This document shows, piece after piece, positions 15,928 to 25,153 of a stretch of DNA of 64,000 nucleotides. The notes beneath the pieces are model-generated. The model was given only the letters and a program-made list of their open reading frames with translations, was not told the DNA's origin and did no database searches. The DNA comes from Desulfovibrio desulfuricans (lineage in GTDB: Bacteria > Desulfobacterota > Desulfovibrionia > Desulfovibrionales > Desulfovibrionaceae), in NCBI RefSeq assembly GCF_004801255.1, contig NZ_CP036295.1:1562001-1626000 (forward strand). The letters are read 5' to 3'. The first letter of the stretch is position 1. Every line of letters starts with the position of its first letter. The translations under genes and the position numbers were made by a program.

Positions 15928-16148
15928 ACACTGCAATATATAAAAAATTCATGTAGTTGTTTTTTTGCTCCATATATAGATTCAACTTGTCTGAAGGACC
16001 TATTCCATTTTTTTGGAGACGATGTTATTGCGTAAAGTAAAGCTGCAGGGTCGCTTTATTCAGAAGTGGGCACAGGCCTTATCGCACTGCGGAGGGTCGG
16101 CGAACCGGCATGCTTGTTGAGAGGGCGTGCACGTCCGGGAGATAAGTC

Positions 16149-18230
16149 ATGTATGTTCTGCAAAGAAATGGCGATGTCTTTGAAATGCGGCAGGAACCCC
16201 TGATGGCTGAAGGCGTCAACCGCTCCGGCTTTTTGTTTAACAGCTATTGCGGCACGAGGCGCGCCAACCGGCGCCAAACCTGGGAGTCCTTTATACGGAC
16301 GGGAAAAATCGTCGACGACACCCTGCCGCAGCCCATTGCGGCCTCATGGATGCGCTGTCGAGATCTGGGGGTTGACCCCCTGTTGCCCAAATGCGCCGAA
16401 TTTACGCCCATGAGCCAGATACGCACGCAGGCCGAGGTGTATGCCGAGCTTGCGGCAGGGGTGGAACGGCAGGTGTATGAGCAGATCAAGGACAAAGGCC
16501 TGCTCATGACTGTTTCTGAAGCCAATGGCCGTCTGCTGCGCACCTGCGGCAACAAGGATGTGCTGCTGCAGGCTGACCAGCTTTATTTTGGCCCCGGAGC
16601 CGTATGGTCCGAGCGGAGCGTGGGCACCAACGCCATAAGCCTGGCCCTTTCAGACGGCATACCTGCGCAGGTCATGGGCGAGGAGCATTTTTGCAACAGT
16701 CATCAGGCCTGGGGGTGTTCAGCCGCGCCAATATTTACGCCCTTTGGCCAGCTGTGGGGCTGTTTTGACATTTCTGGGCCCACGCAGGCGGATCACAGTC
16801 AGGCGCTATGGTTGGCCATTGGCGCTGCCCGCGAAATAGAGCGCCTGTTGCTCAACGCATCGCTGAGCAACATGGAGAACAAGTCGCGCGCGCTGCTCAA
16901 TACGCTTTTCAGCTCTATGCCCATTGGCGTGCTTATGGTTGATGAAAGCGGCGTCATTACCTACATCAACACGCAGGCCGAGCATTTGCTGGGCTTTAAC
17001 GGCGACGTGCGCGGGCGTCGGGCCGAGGCGTTTTTTGACTACGGGCTGTTTGCCCGCCAGCAGGCGGAAAACAGCTGTCAGGCCGAGGGCGTGCCCCTGC
17101 GCTGCCTGACCAACCCTTCCCTTACGGCCTGCGTGATGCCCTTCATGACGGGCCGGTCTGATGCCCGCTACGCGCTTGTGACCCTGCAGGCCGCAGCCGA
17201 GGCGCGGCCCCTGCCTGCAGCTCCTGCGCCGCACGTTGCCCGCCGCGAAGGCCTACGCCCCTTTGGAGATATTGTTTACCGCAGCGAAAAAATGCAGCGC
17301 ACGGTAGATCAGGCACGGCACATGGCCCAGAGCCCAGCGGCCGTTTTGCTGCTTGGCGAAACCGGCACGGGCAAGGAACTGTTTGCCCGGGCCATACACA
17401 ATGCGAGCCGCCGCGCCGACGGGCCTTTTGTGGCCGTTAATTGCGGCGCTCTGCCGCGCGAGCTTATTCAGAGCGAACTTTTTGGCTACGAGCGCGGGGC
17501 CTTTACCGGCGCGGTGGAAAAAGGCCGCCCTGGCAAGTTTGAGCTGGCCGACAAGGGCACGCTGTTTCTTGACGAAATTTCTGAAATGCCGCTTGAGATG
17601 CAGGTTAACCTGTTGCGGCCTCTTGAAGATCACTGCGTTACCCGCGTGGGCGGCAAGCAGACAAAGGAGGTTGACTTCAGGCTTATTACGGCCACCAACC
17701 GCAACCTTGACGAACTGCTTGCCACGGGTGCGTTTCGTGAAGATCTTTTTTATCGCATCCACGTGCTTGCGCTGGAGATTCCGCCTTTGCGCGAACGCAG
17801 GGAAGATATTGCCATTATTGCGGAATACCACTGCAAGCGCCTGTGCCGCACCTACGGGCATCCTTTTGGCGGCTTTTCCGCCGAAGCGTTGCGCGTGCTC
17901 GAAAACTACGACTGGCCCGGCAATGTGCGCCAGCTCGTGCACAGCGTCGAGTTTGCCGTCAACATGGCGCAGGGCGGATGTATTTTGCCCGCGCACCTGC
18001 CGGTGCACCTGCAACCCGCGCTGGCTGGCGGCGACGACGCCTGCGCTCAAAAAAGCGCGGAGGCTATGGCCGCGCTGCCGGGTATGACCGACTTTAACCT
18101 GGACAGTCAGGAGGCGCGGGTCATCCGCTCTGCGCTTGAGCATTACAAGGGCAACATGCTTCAGGCGGCCAAGGCGCTGGGCATCGGACGCAACACCCTG
18201 TACGCCAAGTTGCGCAAGATTATGCCCTAG
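16149..18230 (+). CDS. acoR: AcoR-type sigma-54-dependent transcriptional activator
   Basis: 693 residues from ATG at 16149, with GGGAG 8 bases upstream. Order of domains: GAF-like sensor (about 115-210), PAS-like segment (about 240-340, [16 protein letters not shown]), AAA+ ATPase (about 375-610) and a C-terminal Fis-type helix-turn-helix (about 650-693). Walker A GETGTGK is near 401, GAFTGA (the loop that contacts sigma-54) near 450, and the Walker B-like FLDEIS follows. It should hydrolyse ATP to open the promoter at 15805-15820 when acetoin or butanediol is sensed. Length and layout match AcoR of Ralstonia/Pseudomonas. It is divergent from the series it probably controls and ends at its own terminator. 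The ligand is inferred from context. Confidence 0.93.
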   Translation: MYVLQRNGDVFEMRQEPLMAEGVNRSGFLFNSYCGTRRANRRQTWESFIRTGKIVDDTLPQPIAASWMRCRDLGVDPLLPKCAEFTPMSQIRTQAEVYAELAAGVERQVYEQIKDKGLLMTVSEANGRLLRTCGNKDVLLQADQLYFGPGAVWSERSVGTNAISLALSDGIPAQVMGEEHFCNSHQAWGCSAAPIFTPFGQLWGCFDISGPTQADHSQALWLAIGAAREIERLLLNASLSNMENKSRALLNTLFSSMPIGVLMVDESGVITYINTQAEHLLGFNGDVRGRRAEAFFDYGLFARQQAENSCQAEGVPLRCLTNPSLTACVMPFMTGRSDARYALVTLQAAAEARPLPAAPAPHVARREGLRPFGDIVYRSEKMQRTVDQARHMAQSPAAVLLLGETGTGKELFARAIHNASRRADGPFVAVNCGALPRELIQSELFGYERGAFTGAVEKGRPGKFELADKGTLFLDEISEMPLEMQVNLLRPLEDHCVTRVGGKQTKEVDFRLITATNRNLDELLATGAFREDLFYRIHVLALEIPPLRERREDIAIIAEYHCKRLCRTYGHPFGGFSAEALRVLENYDWPGNVRQLVHSVEFAVNMAQGGCILPAHLPVHLQPALAGGDDACAQKSAEAMAALPGMTDFNLDSQEARVIRSALEHYKGNMLQAAKALGIGRNTLYAKLRKIMP

Positions 18231-18268
18231 GGCCATCTGTTTGCGACAGTAAACAAAAGATAAAAACC

Positions 18269-18330
18269 GGCCTGTTTTGGATCTGAGGTCCGCACTAGCG
18301 GCGCTGAAGGTCTGAAACAGGCCTTTTTTT
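18269..18330 (+). terminator. Intrinsic terminator of acoR
   Basis: GGCCTGTTT (18269-18277) pairs perfectly with AAACAGGCC (18315-18323), followed directly by seven T residues. The loop is long (37 bases). It lies 39 bases after the acoR stop. Confidence 0.85.
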
Positions 18331-18722
18331 GCGCATACAGTTTGGCGGTAGTGATGGATGGCGGCCCAGCCAGAGGCTTGCAGCCGTGCGCGTCTGCTGG
18401 TTGCGGGTTGCTGCCGTGGTAAACGCATCAGGTCTGGCGCGGGCTGCAGGGTTAACCTGATAGCGCCGTCGGCGGCGCAGAGGGGGCCGGGCTGGCGCCT
18501 GAAACGGGCTGTTCAACTTTGGCGCAGAGCGGGGAGCTGCTGTACCACTTCAGGACACTGCCATCAGCGGCGGTATGCCTGTCAGCATGTGCAATTTTTC
18601 TCGACCAAGCAGGGGCAGGGCCTGCCGGTCATGTCGTCCCAGCCGCGTCAGACGCGGATTTTACGGCATGACCTGTGCAAAGAGGGGGTATTGGCATTCA
18701 ACTTTTAACAAGCGAGGCAGTT
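18331..18722. other. Gap upstream of the butanediol dehydrogenase gene
   Basis: About 390 bases without a convincing gene. I looked for a second -24/-12 promoter with GG-N10-GC spacing and for the TGTTCGA palindrome and found neither, so the dehydrogenase is probably driven by another promoter that I could not assign. Only a GAGG ribosome site just before the ATG is clear. Confidence 0.6.
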
Positions 18723-19793
18723 ATGGCGGAAACCATGCAGGCGGTTGTTTGGCACGGCAAAAAAGATATCCGCGTTGAAACTGTGCCCGTTCCCCCCGCC
18801 CCGGCCCCTGGCTGGGTTCAGATCAAGGTTGACTGGTGCGGCATCTGCGGCTCGGATCTGCACGAATACCTGGCTGGCCCCATTTTTATCCCCACCCAGG
18901 CCCCGCACCCGCTCACGGGCAAGCAGGGCAGCGTTATTCTTGGGCATGAGTTTAGCGGCAAGGTTGTGGCCGTGGGCAGCGGCGTTACCAACGTCAAGGT
19001 TGGCGACATGGTCGCTCCCGATGCCTGCCAGCATTGCGGCGAGTGTCAGCCCTGCCGCGAAGGGCGCTACAACGTGTGCGAAAAGCTGGCCTTTACCGGG
19101 CTGCACAACGACGGCGCTTTTGCCCCCTATGTGAATGTACCGGCAGAATTGTGCTTTATCATGCCCGAAGGCGTTTCGCCCGAGGCCGGAGCCGTGATGG
19201 AGCCTCTTGCCACCGGCTTTAAGGCGGTGCGCATGGCGGGCAGCATTTTGGGCCTCAATGTGGTTGTGCTTGGGGCCGGCACCATAGGCCTTGGCACTAT
19301 CATGGCCGCCAGAGCCGCAGGCGCGGGCAAGATTATTGTGCTTGAAATGTCCAAGGCGCGCATTGCCAAGGCCATTGAATGCGGTGCCGACATTGTGGTC
19401 AACCCCAAGGAATGCGAGCCAGTAGCTCGGGTTAAGGAACTGACCGGCGGGTCGGGCGCTGATGTCTCTTTTGAGTGCATCGGCAACAAGTTTACCGGGC
19501 CTCTGGCCATCGACGTGCTGCGCAACACGGGCACGGCCATTATTGTGGGCATTTTTGAAGAACCCAGCTCCTTCAACTTTTTCAGTCTCAGCGGCACGGA
19601 CAAAAAGGTTATGGGCACGCTTGCCTATACCATTGAAGATTTTAAAGGCCTTGCCGCGCTTATGGCCAAAGGCGTCATCAAGGCGGAAAACCTCATTACC
19701 GGCAAGATTGAACTCAAAGACATCATCGAAAAGGGTTTTCTTGAGCTTATCAACAACAAGGATGAAAACATCAAGATTCTTGTGCGCCCCTGA
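18723..19793 (+). CDS. bdhA: (R,R)-2,3-butanediol dehydrogenase, zinc medium-chain family
   Basis: 356 residues from ATG at 18723, with GAGG upstream; an in-frame start at 18675 has no ribosome site. Catalytic zinc ligands are visible in CGICGSDLHEY and GHEFSG. The structural zinc site is CQHCGECQPCREGRYNVC, and the Rossmann loop is GAGTIGLG. GPIFIP after the first zinc ligand is characteristic of butanediol dehydrogenases. It oxidises (R,R)-butanediol to (R)-acetoin with NAD+, feeding the acetoin-cleaving complex. It lies downstream of acoR behind a terminator and before its own terminator, so it is a separate single-gene unit. Threonine or sorbitol dehydrogenase identity is less likely. Confidence 0.9.
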   Translation: MAETMQAVVWHGKKDIRVETVPVPPAPAPGWVQIKVDWCGICGSDLHEYLAGPIFIPTQAPHPLTGKQGSVILGHEFSGKVVAVGSGVTNVKVGDMVAPDACQHCGECQPCREGRYNVCEKLAFTGLHNDGAFAPYVNVPAELCFIMPEGVSPEAGAVMEPLATGFKAVRMAGSILGLNVVVLGAGTIGLGTIMAARAAGAGKIIVLEMSKARIAKAIECGADIVVNPKECEPVARVKELTGGSGADVSFECIGNKFTGPLAIDVLRNTGTAIIVGIFEEPSSFNFFSLSGTDKKVMGTLAYTIEDFKGLAALMAKGVIKAENLITGKIELKDIIEKGFLELINNKDENIKILVRP

Positions 19794-19874
19794 CGTAGCG
19801 CAGGGATGATCTTTACACGCTGTTTCTGACTTGCCAGCAGGGGCAACCCTGCACGCGGCGGTTGGAAAATGAAA

Positions 19875-19904
19875 GAGGGGTTACGGAACAATCCGCAACC
19901 CCTC
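19875..19904 (+). terminator. Hairpin terminator after bdhA
   Basis: GAGGGGTT-A-CGGA pairs with TCCG-C-AACCCCTC around an ACAA loop; the downstream run is only moderately T-rich (GGTTGTTTGG). It lies 81 bases after the bdhA stop. Confidence 0.6.
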
Positions 19905-20348
19905 GGTTGTTTGGTGCATGGTGGATCAAATTATCCTGCGGCTTGTCAGGATGCGCTTGCTGCCTGCCGCAGCAGGGTCAGCGGTTGTCCGACGATTTGA
20001 GTTGTGCAGGACATTTTTGTGCTCTGTAATTAAAGTAATATATTTAATTAAAGCATAAGCTTGACGCATGGCAAAGATAATGCTCACGCGGCGCTCAAGG
20101 ATTTGCAGGAGCATGCCTGGTTGCAAGCATGGAGCATAAGCAGGAGCCTTAGCAATCGAGTACGCACTGACGGAAAGCTGCCGCAAATTACTGCCGCGCT
20201 CGAAACAATCTGCCAGTGGGGCAAGGAGTGATGCTTGCAAATGAATTTCATGACAGCGAACAAACAGCGGATCGAATGGCCCTGGAAACGTAGAAGCATT
20301 ACTGCGAAGCGGCCGCCAGACTGGCCTGAACTGTAGCAATGGCTAAAA
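19905..20348. other. Gene-free gap downstream of tmRNA with coding-like fragments
   Basis: About 440 bases. No open frame has a start codon with a ribosome site. On the plus strand one frame is open from about 20058 to a TGA at about 20230 and then again to a TAG at about 20333. It gives protein-like text (KDLQEHAWLQAW..., then MNFMTANKQRIEWPWKRR...) without recognisable identity. These may be decayed gene remnants. The tmRNA 3' side is a common integration site, but I found no repeat of the tmRNA end here. Confidence 0.4.
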
Positions 20349-20390
20349 AAAGTGGCTCATACGTCTTATGCAGACCGTATAAGCCACTTT
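20349..20390 (-). terminator. Intrinsic terminator of tmRNA
   Basis: AGCCACTTT / AAAGTGGCT plus ATACG / CGTAT form a long hairpin, and on the minus strand the stem runs into a T tract (seven A residues on the plus strand at 20345-20351). It begins 13 bases beyond the tmRNA CCA end. Confidence 0.8.
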
Positions 20391-20402
20391 AATTTTTGGG
20401 GG

Positions 20403-20782
20403 TGGTGGAGGCGGGGGGAGTTGAACCCCCGTCCGCGAACTGTCCACACGAAGCATCTACAGGTTTATGTCAGGAATTAATTTCACCGTGGTGGTAGCCC
20501 CTGACCGGGCGCATCACAGCAATCTCGCCGGTAAACTCCTCGCGGAAAACCCCGGTAAGAACCGATTTCCGCCAGCCTGATAAGTGTCGCCACTCAAGGT
20601 TATCAGACATGGCCCTGAATGACGTGACCGCCTAGGCGGTCTTTGCCTCGCTGTTTTTAGGCAGCGTAAGCGTAGTCGTAATCGTTGTTGGCAATTACTT
20701 TTGTTGCCGCTTTTTACGAGGCCTGCGGCGCCTCGACCTGCCGCTAAGGCTTTCACGTCCCCGTCGAAACCAGTGCGCCCCC
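20403..20782 (-). ncRNA. ssrA: tmRNA (SsrA)
   Basis: One-piece tmRNA of about 380 bases. The 5' end GGGGGCG (20782-20776) pairs with the 3' CGCCTCC before an encoded ACCA (from 20403). The T arm reads GGTTCAACTCC-type sequence and the 5' part contains CTGGTTTCGACGGGGACGTG, typical of tmRNA. The resume frame encodes ANNDYDYAYAA followed by TAA (20692 to 20657), the form of tag I associate with Desulfovibrio. It rescues stalled ribosomes with SmpB. A good sigma-70 promoter lies immediately upstream and an intrinsic terminator downstream. Confidence 0.97.
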
Positions 20783-20797
20783 ATTTGGTCAATCAAT

Positions 20798-20826
20798 ACA
20801 ATAAGGCGCTTATGCCAGTTTGGCAA
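20798..20826 (-). promoter_or_regulatory. Sigma-70-type promoter of tmRNA
   Basis: On the minus strand TTGCCA (20826-20821) and TATTGT (20803-20798) are 17 bases apart. They lie about 15 bases upstream of the mature 5' end, allowing for 5' processing. Confidence 0.55.
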
Positions 20827-20829
20827 GCA

Positions 20830-21366
20830 CTAACGGATATAGAAATGCGAGAGCGGGCCCTTGAGGCACATATGGTAGTGCCCAAGCAAGGGGTTTCCGT
20901 CTTCGATTTGGTCCATAATGTCGTTGTGCATCTGGGCGGCCAGCTCCACGCCGTGCGACAACATGGCCACCTGCGCCATTTGTTTGAAGCTTTTTTGCAG
21001 ATCAGGCTTGCGGGCGATGATATCGCACAGCAGGTTGGCGTCGTTGTCGTTGCCCTCGACCAGCAGCGTGCCCTCTGGCGAGAGGTACAGATGCAGGCGG
21101 TCTTCCGGACGCAGATGGCGCTCTTGCAGCTGCGTGTTGAGCATGTCCATAAAGGCCTCTTGCAGCGAATCAAGCCTCGCCTCAAGTGCCGAAACAAGCC
21201 CCTCGCCGTCTTTGGCCAGACAATTCAGCGTCCTGACCGAAGTTTCGTCAAGCTCGGCAAGTGGCCTCTCCGTTGTCGGGGTGTGCCGCACCGTGGTTGA
21301 TGCTTCGGAAGCGCCAGATTGCATGTGGAGCATGGCGCTTATACAGTTGTTATTTTCGGTAGTCAC
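20830..21366 (-). CDS. Conserved-looking hypothetical protein
   Basis: 178 residues from a GTG at 21366, with GGGGGAG upstream. I do not recognise it. It has no signal peptide or membrane segment and is acidic. The first 45 residues look disordered (Ser/Thr rich), followed by predicted helices around LVSALEARLDSLQEAFMDML and a strand-rich segment RLHLYLSPEGTLLVEGN. The last part is again helical. It stands alone between recN and tmRNA in the same orientation, with the tmRNA promoter starting just after its stop. Codon use is like that of its neighbours, so it is likely a real gene. Confidence 0.65.
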   Translation of the reverse strand: MTTENNNCISAMLHMQSGASEASTTVRHTPTTERPLAELDETSVRTLNCLAKDGEGLVSALEARLDSLQEAFMDMLNTQLQERHLRPEDRLHLYLSPEGTLLVEGNDNDANLLCDIIARKPDLQKSFKQMAQVAMLSHGVELAAQMHNDIMDQIEDGNPLLGHYHMCLKGPLSHFYIR

Positions 21367-21484
21367 ATGCTCCCCCTGTGGCTATGGTCAATTTTGCCTT
21401 ACAGCCATCTGGCTCTGATATAAGCAAAATAAGTGCCATAACGCTCAAAAACCAAAATCAAGGGAAAAAGTTTAGAAAAAGTCA

Positions 21485-21559
21485 AAAAAATGTCGGCTGA
21501 TCCCCTGAATCGGGCCGGGATTATAACGCCCATGGCCCTTGGCAGACAATCACGCCGAC
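21485..21559 (-). terminator. Candidate terminator or structured element after recN
   Basis: On the minus strand GTCGGC (21559-21554) pairs with GCCGAC (21497-21492), followed by seven T residues. The 56-base interior can form further GC pairs (GGGCC / GGCCC). It starts 35 bases beyond the recN stop. The long loop makes this less certain than the other terminators. Confidence 0.5.
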
Positions 21560-21593
21560 AAAAAAAGGATGGCCCGGCAAATTTTGCAGAGTC

Positions 21594-23198
21594 TCAGACC
21601 TCGAGGCTGCGGGCCATGGCCTCGCCCTGAGCGCCGCCACCGGCCATGCGGGCAAGCTCGGTATGTCGGTCTGCCTTGTTGAGGGGAGAGCAGAGAGTAA
21701 ATGTTTCGCCGTCGCGCACGACCTTATTAATCTGAAAATGCCTGCGGGCACGGGCTGCCAGCTGCGGCCAGTGGGTTATGAGCAGCATTTGGCGTTTTTC
21801 GGCCAGGGCGTAAAGTTTTTCCGCCAGTTTGTTCAGGGTCATGCCGCCCACGCCAGCATCCACCTCGTCAAAAATAAAGGTAGCGCCTTCATCGTCCTGT
21901 TGCACACTGGCAAGCGCCAGCAAAAAGCGCGAAAGTTCACCGCCGGAGGCAATTTTGTCGAGGGGCTGCGGCGGTTGGCCGGGGTTGGGGGCCCAGAGAA
22001 TACGCCCGCGCTCGTCTGCAACCCCAGGCCATATCTCGTGGTTTGCAAAATCGGGGATAACCCGCACCTGGTCTGAAAAACCCAGCTGTCGCAGCTCGTT
22101 TTCGAGGTTGGCGGCAATGGCTGCCGCAGCAGTGCGGCGGGCGGGAATGATGCGGGCTGTTACCGTTGCGAGCTCAGCGGCCAGCGTGGCCGCTTCCTTA
22201 TCCAGCCGGGTGATGTCGAGGGCGCAAACATCAAGAAAGGAGAGGTTCTCCGCGATTTCTTCTCGCAGGGCCAAAATTTCCGGCAGGGTACGGTGCAGCT
22301 TGCGTTTGAGCTGTGCAAGGGCAAAAAGGCGCTCTTCCACATGGTCCATGTCGGGCATTTCGTCGAGGCCTGGCAGCGGGGGGGGGCGGCGCAATCTGCC
22401 GCCCAGATGGGCCAGCTGCTGGCGCAACGCGCCGACGGCGTCGGCATCGGCCTGCAGTGATTCGTCCTCTCGGCTCATGCGCTGCAGCAGTTTTTCCAGT
22501 TGGCCAAGCTGGTCGATGACGCCTTCCTGCTCATCTCCCTGCAGCAAAACAAGCGCCTGTTCATAATTTTCGCGCTGGTGCTCCACAGAGCGGGCCAGTG
22601 TGCGCAGGTCTTCAAGGCGTTCTTCCTCGCCATTTTCAGGCGAGACCTTGTCGATTTCCTGCTGCTGCATTTCAAGCAGCTCGCGCCGCTCCGCAAGCCC
22701 GGCCTGCCTCTCCAGCAGGGCCGCGCGTTGCGTGGCGTTTGCCTGCAGGCGGGCGAGCAGGTCGTCGCGCTGACCAAGTTGCTCGGGGCAGCTTATGCCG
22801 CTCTCAAGCAGCCGCGCCTGAAAGGAGACCTGCAGCAGTTTTTGCTGGGCATGCTGGCTGGTGTGGGCCACAAGGCGATTGCGCAGGTCGCGCAGGCTGT
22901 CTTGCGAGCGCAGCTCGTCATTGATGTACAGGCGGCTGCGGCCTGACTCCGCCACAATTTCGCGGCGCAAAACCATGTCGGCCTCGCTGGCGCTGAAAAG
23001 CGCCTCGACCTGCGCCCGCTCCGCGCCAGCGCGCACCATATCCGCCGAAAGTTTGTCGCCCAGCAAAAAACCCAGCGCTTTAAGAATAAAGCTCTTGCCC
23101 GCCCCGGTCTCGCCCGTGAGCACATTCATGCCGGGCGAAAACTCCAGTTCCATGTCTTCAATGAGGGCCAGATTGCGGATGCGCAGGTATTCAAGCAT
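21594..23198 (-). CDS. recN: DNA repair protein RecN
   Basis: 534 residues, near the usual 550. SMC-like ATPase: Walker A GETGAGKS at 29-36, a long central coiled-coil of Glu/Leu/Arg rich helices (about 150-380), then the signature SGGELSRFLLAL and Walker B TFIFDEVDAGVGG near residue 450. The C-terminal part has the D-loop ITHWPQLAARA. It acts in double-strand break repair with RecA. The ATG at 23198 is used. No LexA-type operator that I recognise lies upstream. It lies 78 bases downstream of the permease pair and may be transcribed separately. Confidence 0.93.
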   Translation of the reverse strand: MLEYLRIRNLALIEDMELEFSPGMNVLTGETGAGKSFILKALGFLLGDKLSADMVRAGAERAQVEALFSASEADMVLRREIVAESGRSRLYINDELRSQDSLRDLRNRLVAHTSQHAQQKLLQVSFQARLLESGISCPEQLGQRDDLLARLQANATQRAALLERQAGLAERRELLEMQQQEIDKVSPENGEEERLEDLRTLARSVEHQRENYEQALVLLQGDEQEGVIDQLGQLEKLLQRMSREDESLQADADAVGALRQQLAHLGGRLRRPPPLPGLDEMPDMDHVEERLFALAQLKRKLHRTLPEILALREEIAENLSFLDVCALDITRLDKEAATLAAELATVTARIIPARRTAAAAIAANLENELRQLGFSDQVRVIPDFANHEIWPGVADERGRILWAPNPGQPPQPLDKIASGGELSRFLLALASVQQDDEGATFIFDEVDAGVGGMTLNKLAEKLYALAEKRQMLLITHWPQLAARARRHFQINKVVRDGETFTLCSPLNKADRHTELARMAGGGAQGEAMARSLEV

Positions 23199-23276
23199 AG
23201 CTTCAACGTGTTGTTATAGCGGTTTGTTGATGTTAAAGCTTAACTTTAACTTATATAAATACGCTGTATTTTCAAG

Positions 23277-24113
23277 CTATTGTCGCAGCCGTGGATCAAA
23301 AATATCCCGCAGGCTTTCACCCAGAAGGTTATACCCCAAAACCGTAATCAGGATGGCCAGACCGGGGTACACCGACAGCCAGGGCGCTGTTTCGATAACG
23401 GCCTTGCCGTCCATAAGCATGTTGCCCCAGCTGGCTGCGGGCGGTTGTACGCCCAGCCCCAGAAAGCTGAGGCTTGACTCTACCAGAATAGCTCCGGCAA
23501 CGCCAAGGGTGGCTGTTATAAGCACCGGGGCCAGGGCATTGGGCAATATGTGCCGAAACAGTATGCCCGCCGTGGAGGTGCCCGCAAGCCGCGCCGCGTC
23601 CACAAATTCGCGCTCGCGCAGAGTCAGGGCCTCGGCCCGTACAAGGCGGGTGACGCCCATCCACGATGTGAGCCCGATGACGACCATGATATTGGTAAGG
23701 TTGGGTTCAAGAAAGGCAATAACCGCCAGAATAAGAAAAAATGACGGAAAGCACAGCATGATATCAACCACGCGCATGATGCATTCGTCCACCCAGCGCC
23801 TGAAATAGCCGCTCACAAGCCCGAGCACCGTGCCAATGCTCACCGATATGCCCACAGCCACAAAGCCCACCCACAGCGAAACCCTGCCGCCGTACAGCAG
23901 ACGCGAAAAAACGTCGCGGCCAAGCCTGTCTGTGCCCAGCAAAAAGCGGGAGGAGGGCGGCTCGAGGATATTTTCCAGATGCAGGGCGTTGGGGTCAAAA
24001 GGCGCAATCCACGGCGCCAGAATGGCAGCCAGCGACATGCCAAACACAATGCCAAGCCCCAGTACGAGCATAAGGTTGCGACCAAGCAGCCTTGCGACGG
24101 CACGGGGAAGCAT
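23277..24113 (-). CDS. dppC: Dipeptide/oligopeptide ABC transporter permease, DppC type
   Basis: 278 residues with about six membrane segments and the EAA loop (EALTLREREFVDAARLAGTSTAGILFRHILPNAL region, residues about 155-190) that contacts the ATPase. The N-terminal OppC-like segment (about 20-70) includes IAPFDPNALHLENILEPPS...LLGTDRLGRDVFSRLLYG. It forms an inner-membrane heterodimer with the upstream DppB. Its start overlaps the dppB stop by one base (TGATG), showing translational coupling. No substrate-binding protein or ATPase genes occur in the window, so the substrate (peptide, nickel or sugar) cannot be called. Confidence 0.9.
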   Translation of the reverse strand: MLPRAVARLLGRNLMLVLGLGIVFGMSLAAILAPWIAPFDPNALHLENILEPPSSRFLLGTDRLGRDVFSRLLYGGRVSLWVGFVAVGISVSIGTVLGLVSGYFRRWVDECIMRVVDIMLCFPSFFLILAVIAFLEPNLTNIMVVIGLTSWMGVTRLVRAEALTLREREFVDAARLAGTSTAGILFRHILPNALAPVLITATLGVAGAILVESSLSFLGLGVQPPAASWGNMLMDGKAVIETAPWLSVYPGLAILITVLGYNLLGESLRDIFDPRLRQ

Positions 24114-25144
24114 CAGGCGTTGTCCTTTGCGTTGCGGATGCGCGGGTCAGCCAGGCCATAGCAAAAGTCGGCCAGCAGGTTGCCTGCGAGCGTAAGCACA
24201 GCCCCAAGCACCAGATTGCCCATAATCATGGTATAGTCGCGCGCCATGACCGCGCCGTAAAAAAGCTGCCCAAGGCCGGGCAGGGCAAAGATGGATTCAA
24301 TAATGACGCTGCCGCCGATAAGCCCCGGCACAGAAAGGCCCAGCAGGGTAATGACCGGCAGCAGGGCATTGCGCAGCGCGTGCCGCCAGATCACGGCCCC
24401 CGCGCTCAAGCCCTTGGCCCGGGCCGTGAGAATATAATCCTGCCGCAATACTTCAAGCATGCAGGCCCGCATGTAGCGCGATATGCCAGCCAGCCCGCCA
24501 ACGGTGTACACCAGTGTGGGCAGGGCCAGGTGCCGCGCCAGGTCGCACAGTTTGCCCCATGCGCTCAACTGCTCGTAATTCATGGATGTAAGGCCAGAAA
24601 TGGGCAACAATTGCAGATCAATGCCAAAAAACATCATCAGCAGCAGGGCCAGCCAGAACGACGGCATGGCAAAACCCAAAAAAACCAGCACGGTAACTGA
24701 TTTGTCCAGCAGCGAATTTTGCCGGCAGGCCGAAAGTATACCCACAGGTATGGCGATCAGCAGGGTGAGCGCCAGCGAAACAACATTCATGCCCACAGTG
24801 AGGGGCAGGCGCTCAAGAATCTTGGTCAGTACCGGCCGCGAATCGGCGGACATCGAGTTGCCGAAATCGAGCTGTACTATGCGCGTAAGCCAGTCCCAGT
24901 ATTGAACGTAGAGCGGGCGATCAAGCCCGTACAGCACCTCAAGCCTCTGCCGCGCTGCAGCGCCGGCCAGCGGGTTGAGCGTTGTCTCCATGTCAGTGGG
25001 CGAGCCCGGCGCCAGGTGGATGACCCAAAAGCTGATAAGGGTAATGCCCCACAGTACGAGCAGCATCCACAGCGTTTTGCGTAAAACGTGCAGAAGCGGG
25101 CCGGAAAGATGGCCTTTTGCGGCAGGCGAGGGCAGGGTGCTCAT
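24113..25144 (-). CDS. dppB: Dipeptide/oligopeptide ABC transporter permease, DppB type
   Basis: 343 residues with about six membrane helices. The DppB signature is an N-terminal [19 protein letters not shown] followed by a periplasmic stretch, and the EAA loop includes [29 protein letters not shown]. It pairs with DppC, which overlaps it by one base. The start lies only 9 bases after the stop of the RdgC-C-like gene and lacks a clear ribosome site of its own, so it probably depends on coupling with that gene. The join of DNA-metabolism genes to a transporter is odd. Substrate is unknown because partners are absent here. Confidence 0.9.
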   Translation of the reverse strand: MSTLPSPAAKGHLSGPLLHVLRKTLWMLLVLWGITLISFWVIHLAPGSPTDMETTLNPLAGAAARQRLEVLYGLDRPLYVQYWDWLTRIVQLDFGNSMSADSRPVLTKILERLPLTVGMNVVSLALTLLIAIPVGILSACRQNSLLDKSVTVLVFLGFAMPSFWLALLLMMFFGIDLQLLPISGLTSMNYEQLSAWGKLCDLARHLALPTLVYTVGGLAGISRYMRACMLEVLRQDYILTARAKGLSAGAVIWRHALRNALLPVITLLGLSVPGLIGGSVIIESIFALPGLGQLFYGAVMARDYTMIMGNLVLGAVLTLAGNLLADFCYGLADPRIRNAKDNA

Positions 25145-25153
25145 GAAAAAAAC

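Larger units (their letters stand above)
15756..16148. other. Divergent control region between the aco series and acoR
   Basis: This 393-base gap separates the leftward E2 copy 2 and the rightward activator gene and is noticeably AT-rich in its middle. It holds the sigma-54 promoter, a 17-base palindrome and a possible sigma-70 promoter for acoR, each listed separately. I see no open frame with a ribosome site in it. A T-rich stretch (15961-15967) and GGGAG before the acoR ATG are the other notable elements. Confidence 0.85.

Noticed and set aside
18331..18722. A second -24/-12 promoter upstream of the butanediol dehydrogenase
   Set aside because: Several GG...GC pairs occur but none has the required ten-base spacing; the closest (TGGTTGCGGGTTGC) is one base short.
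20403..20440. A prophage or island attachment site at the tmRNA 3' end
   Set aside because: No direct repeat of the tmRNA terminal segment and no integrase gene occur within the window.
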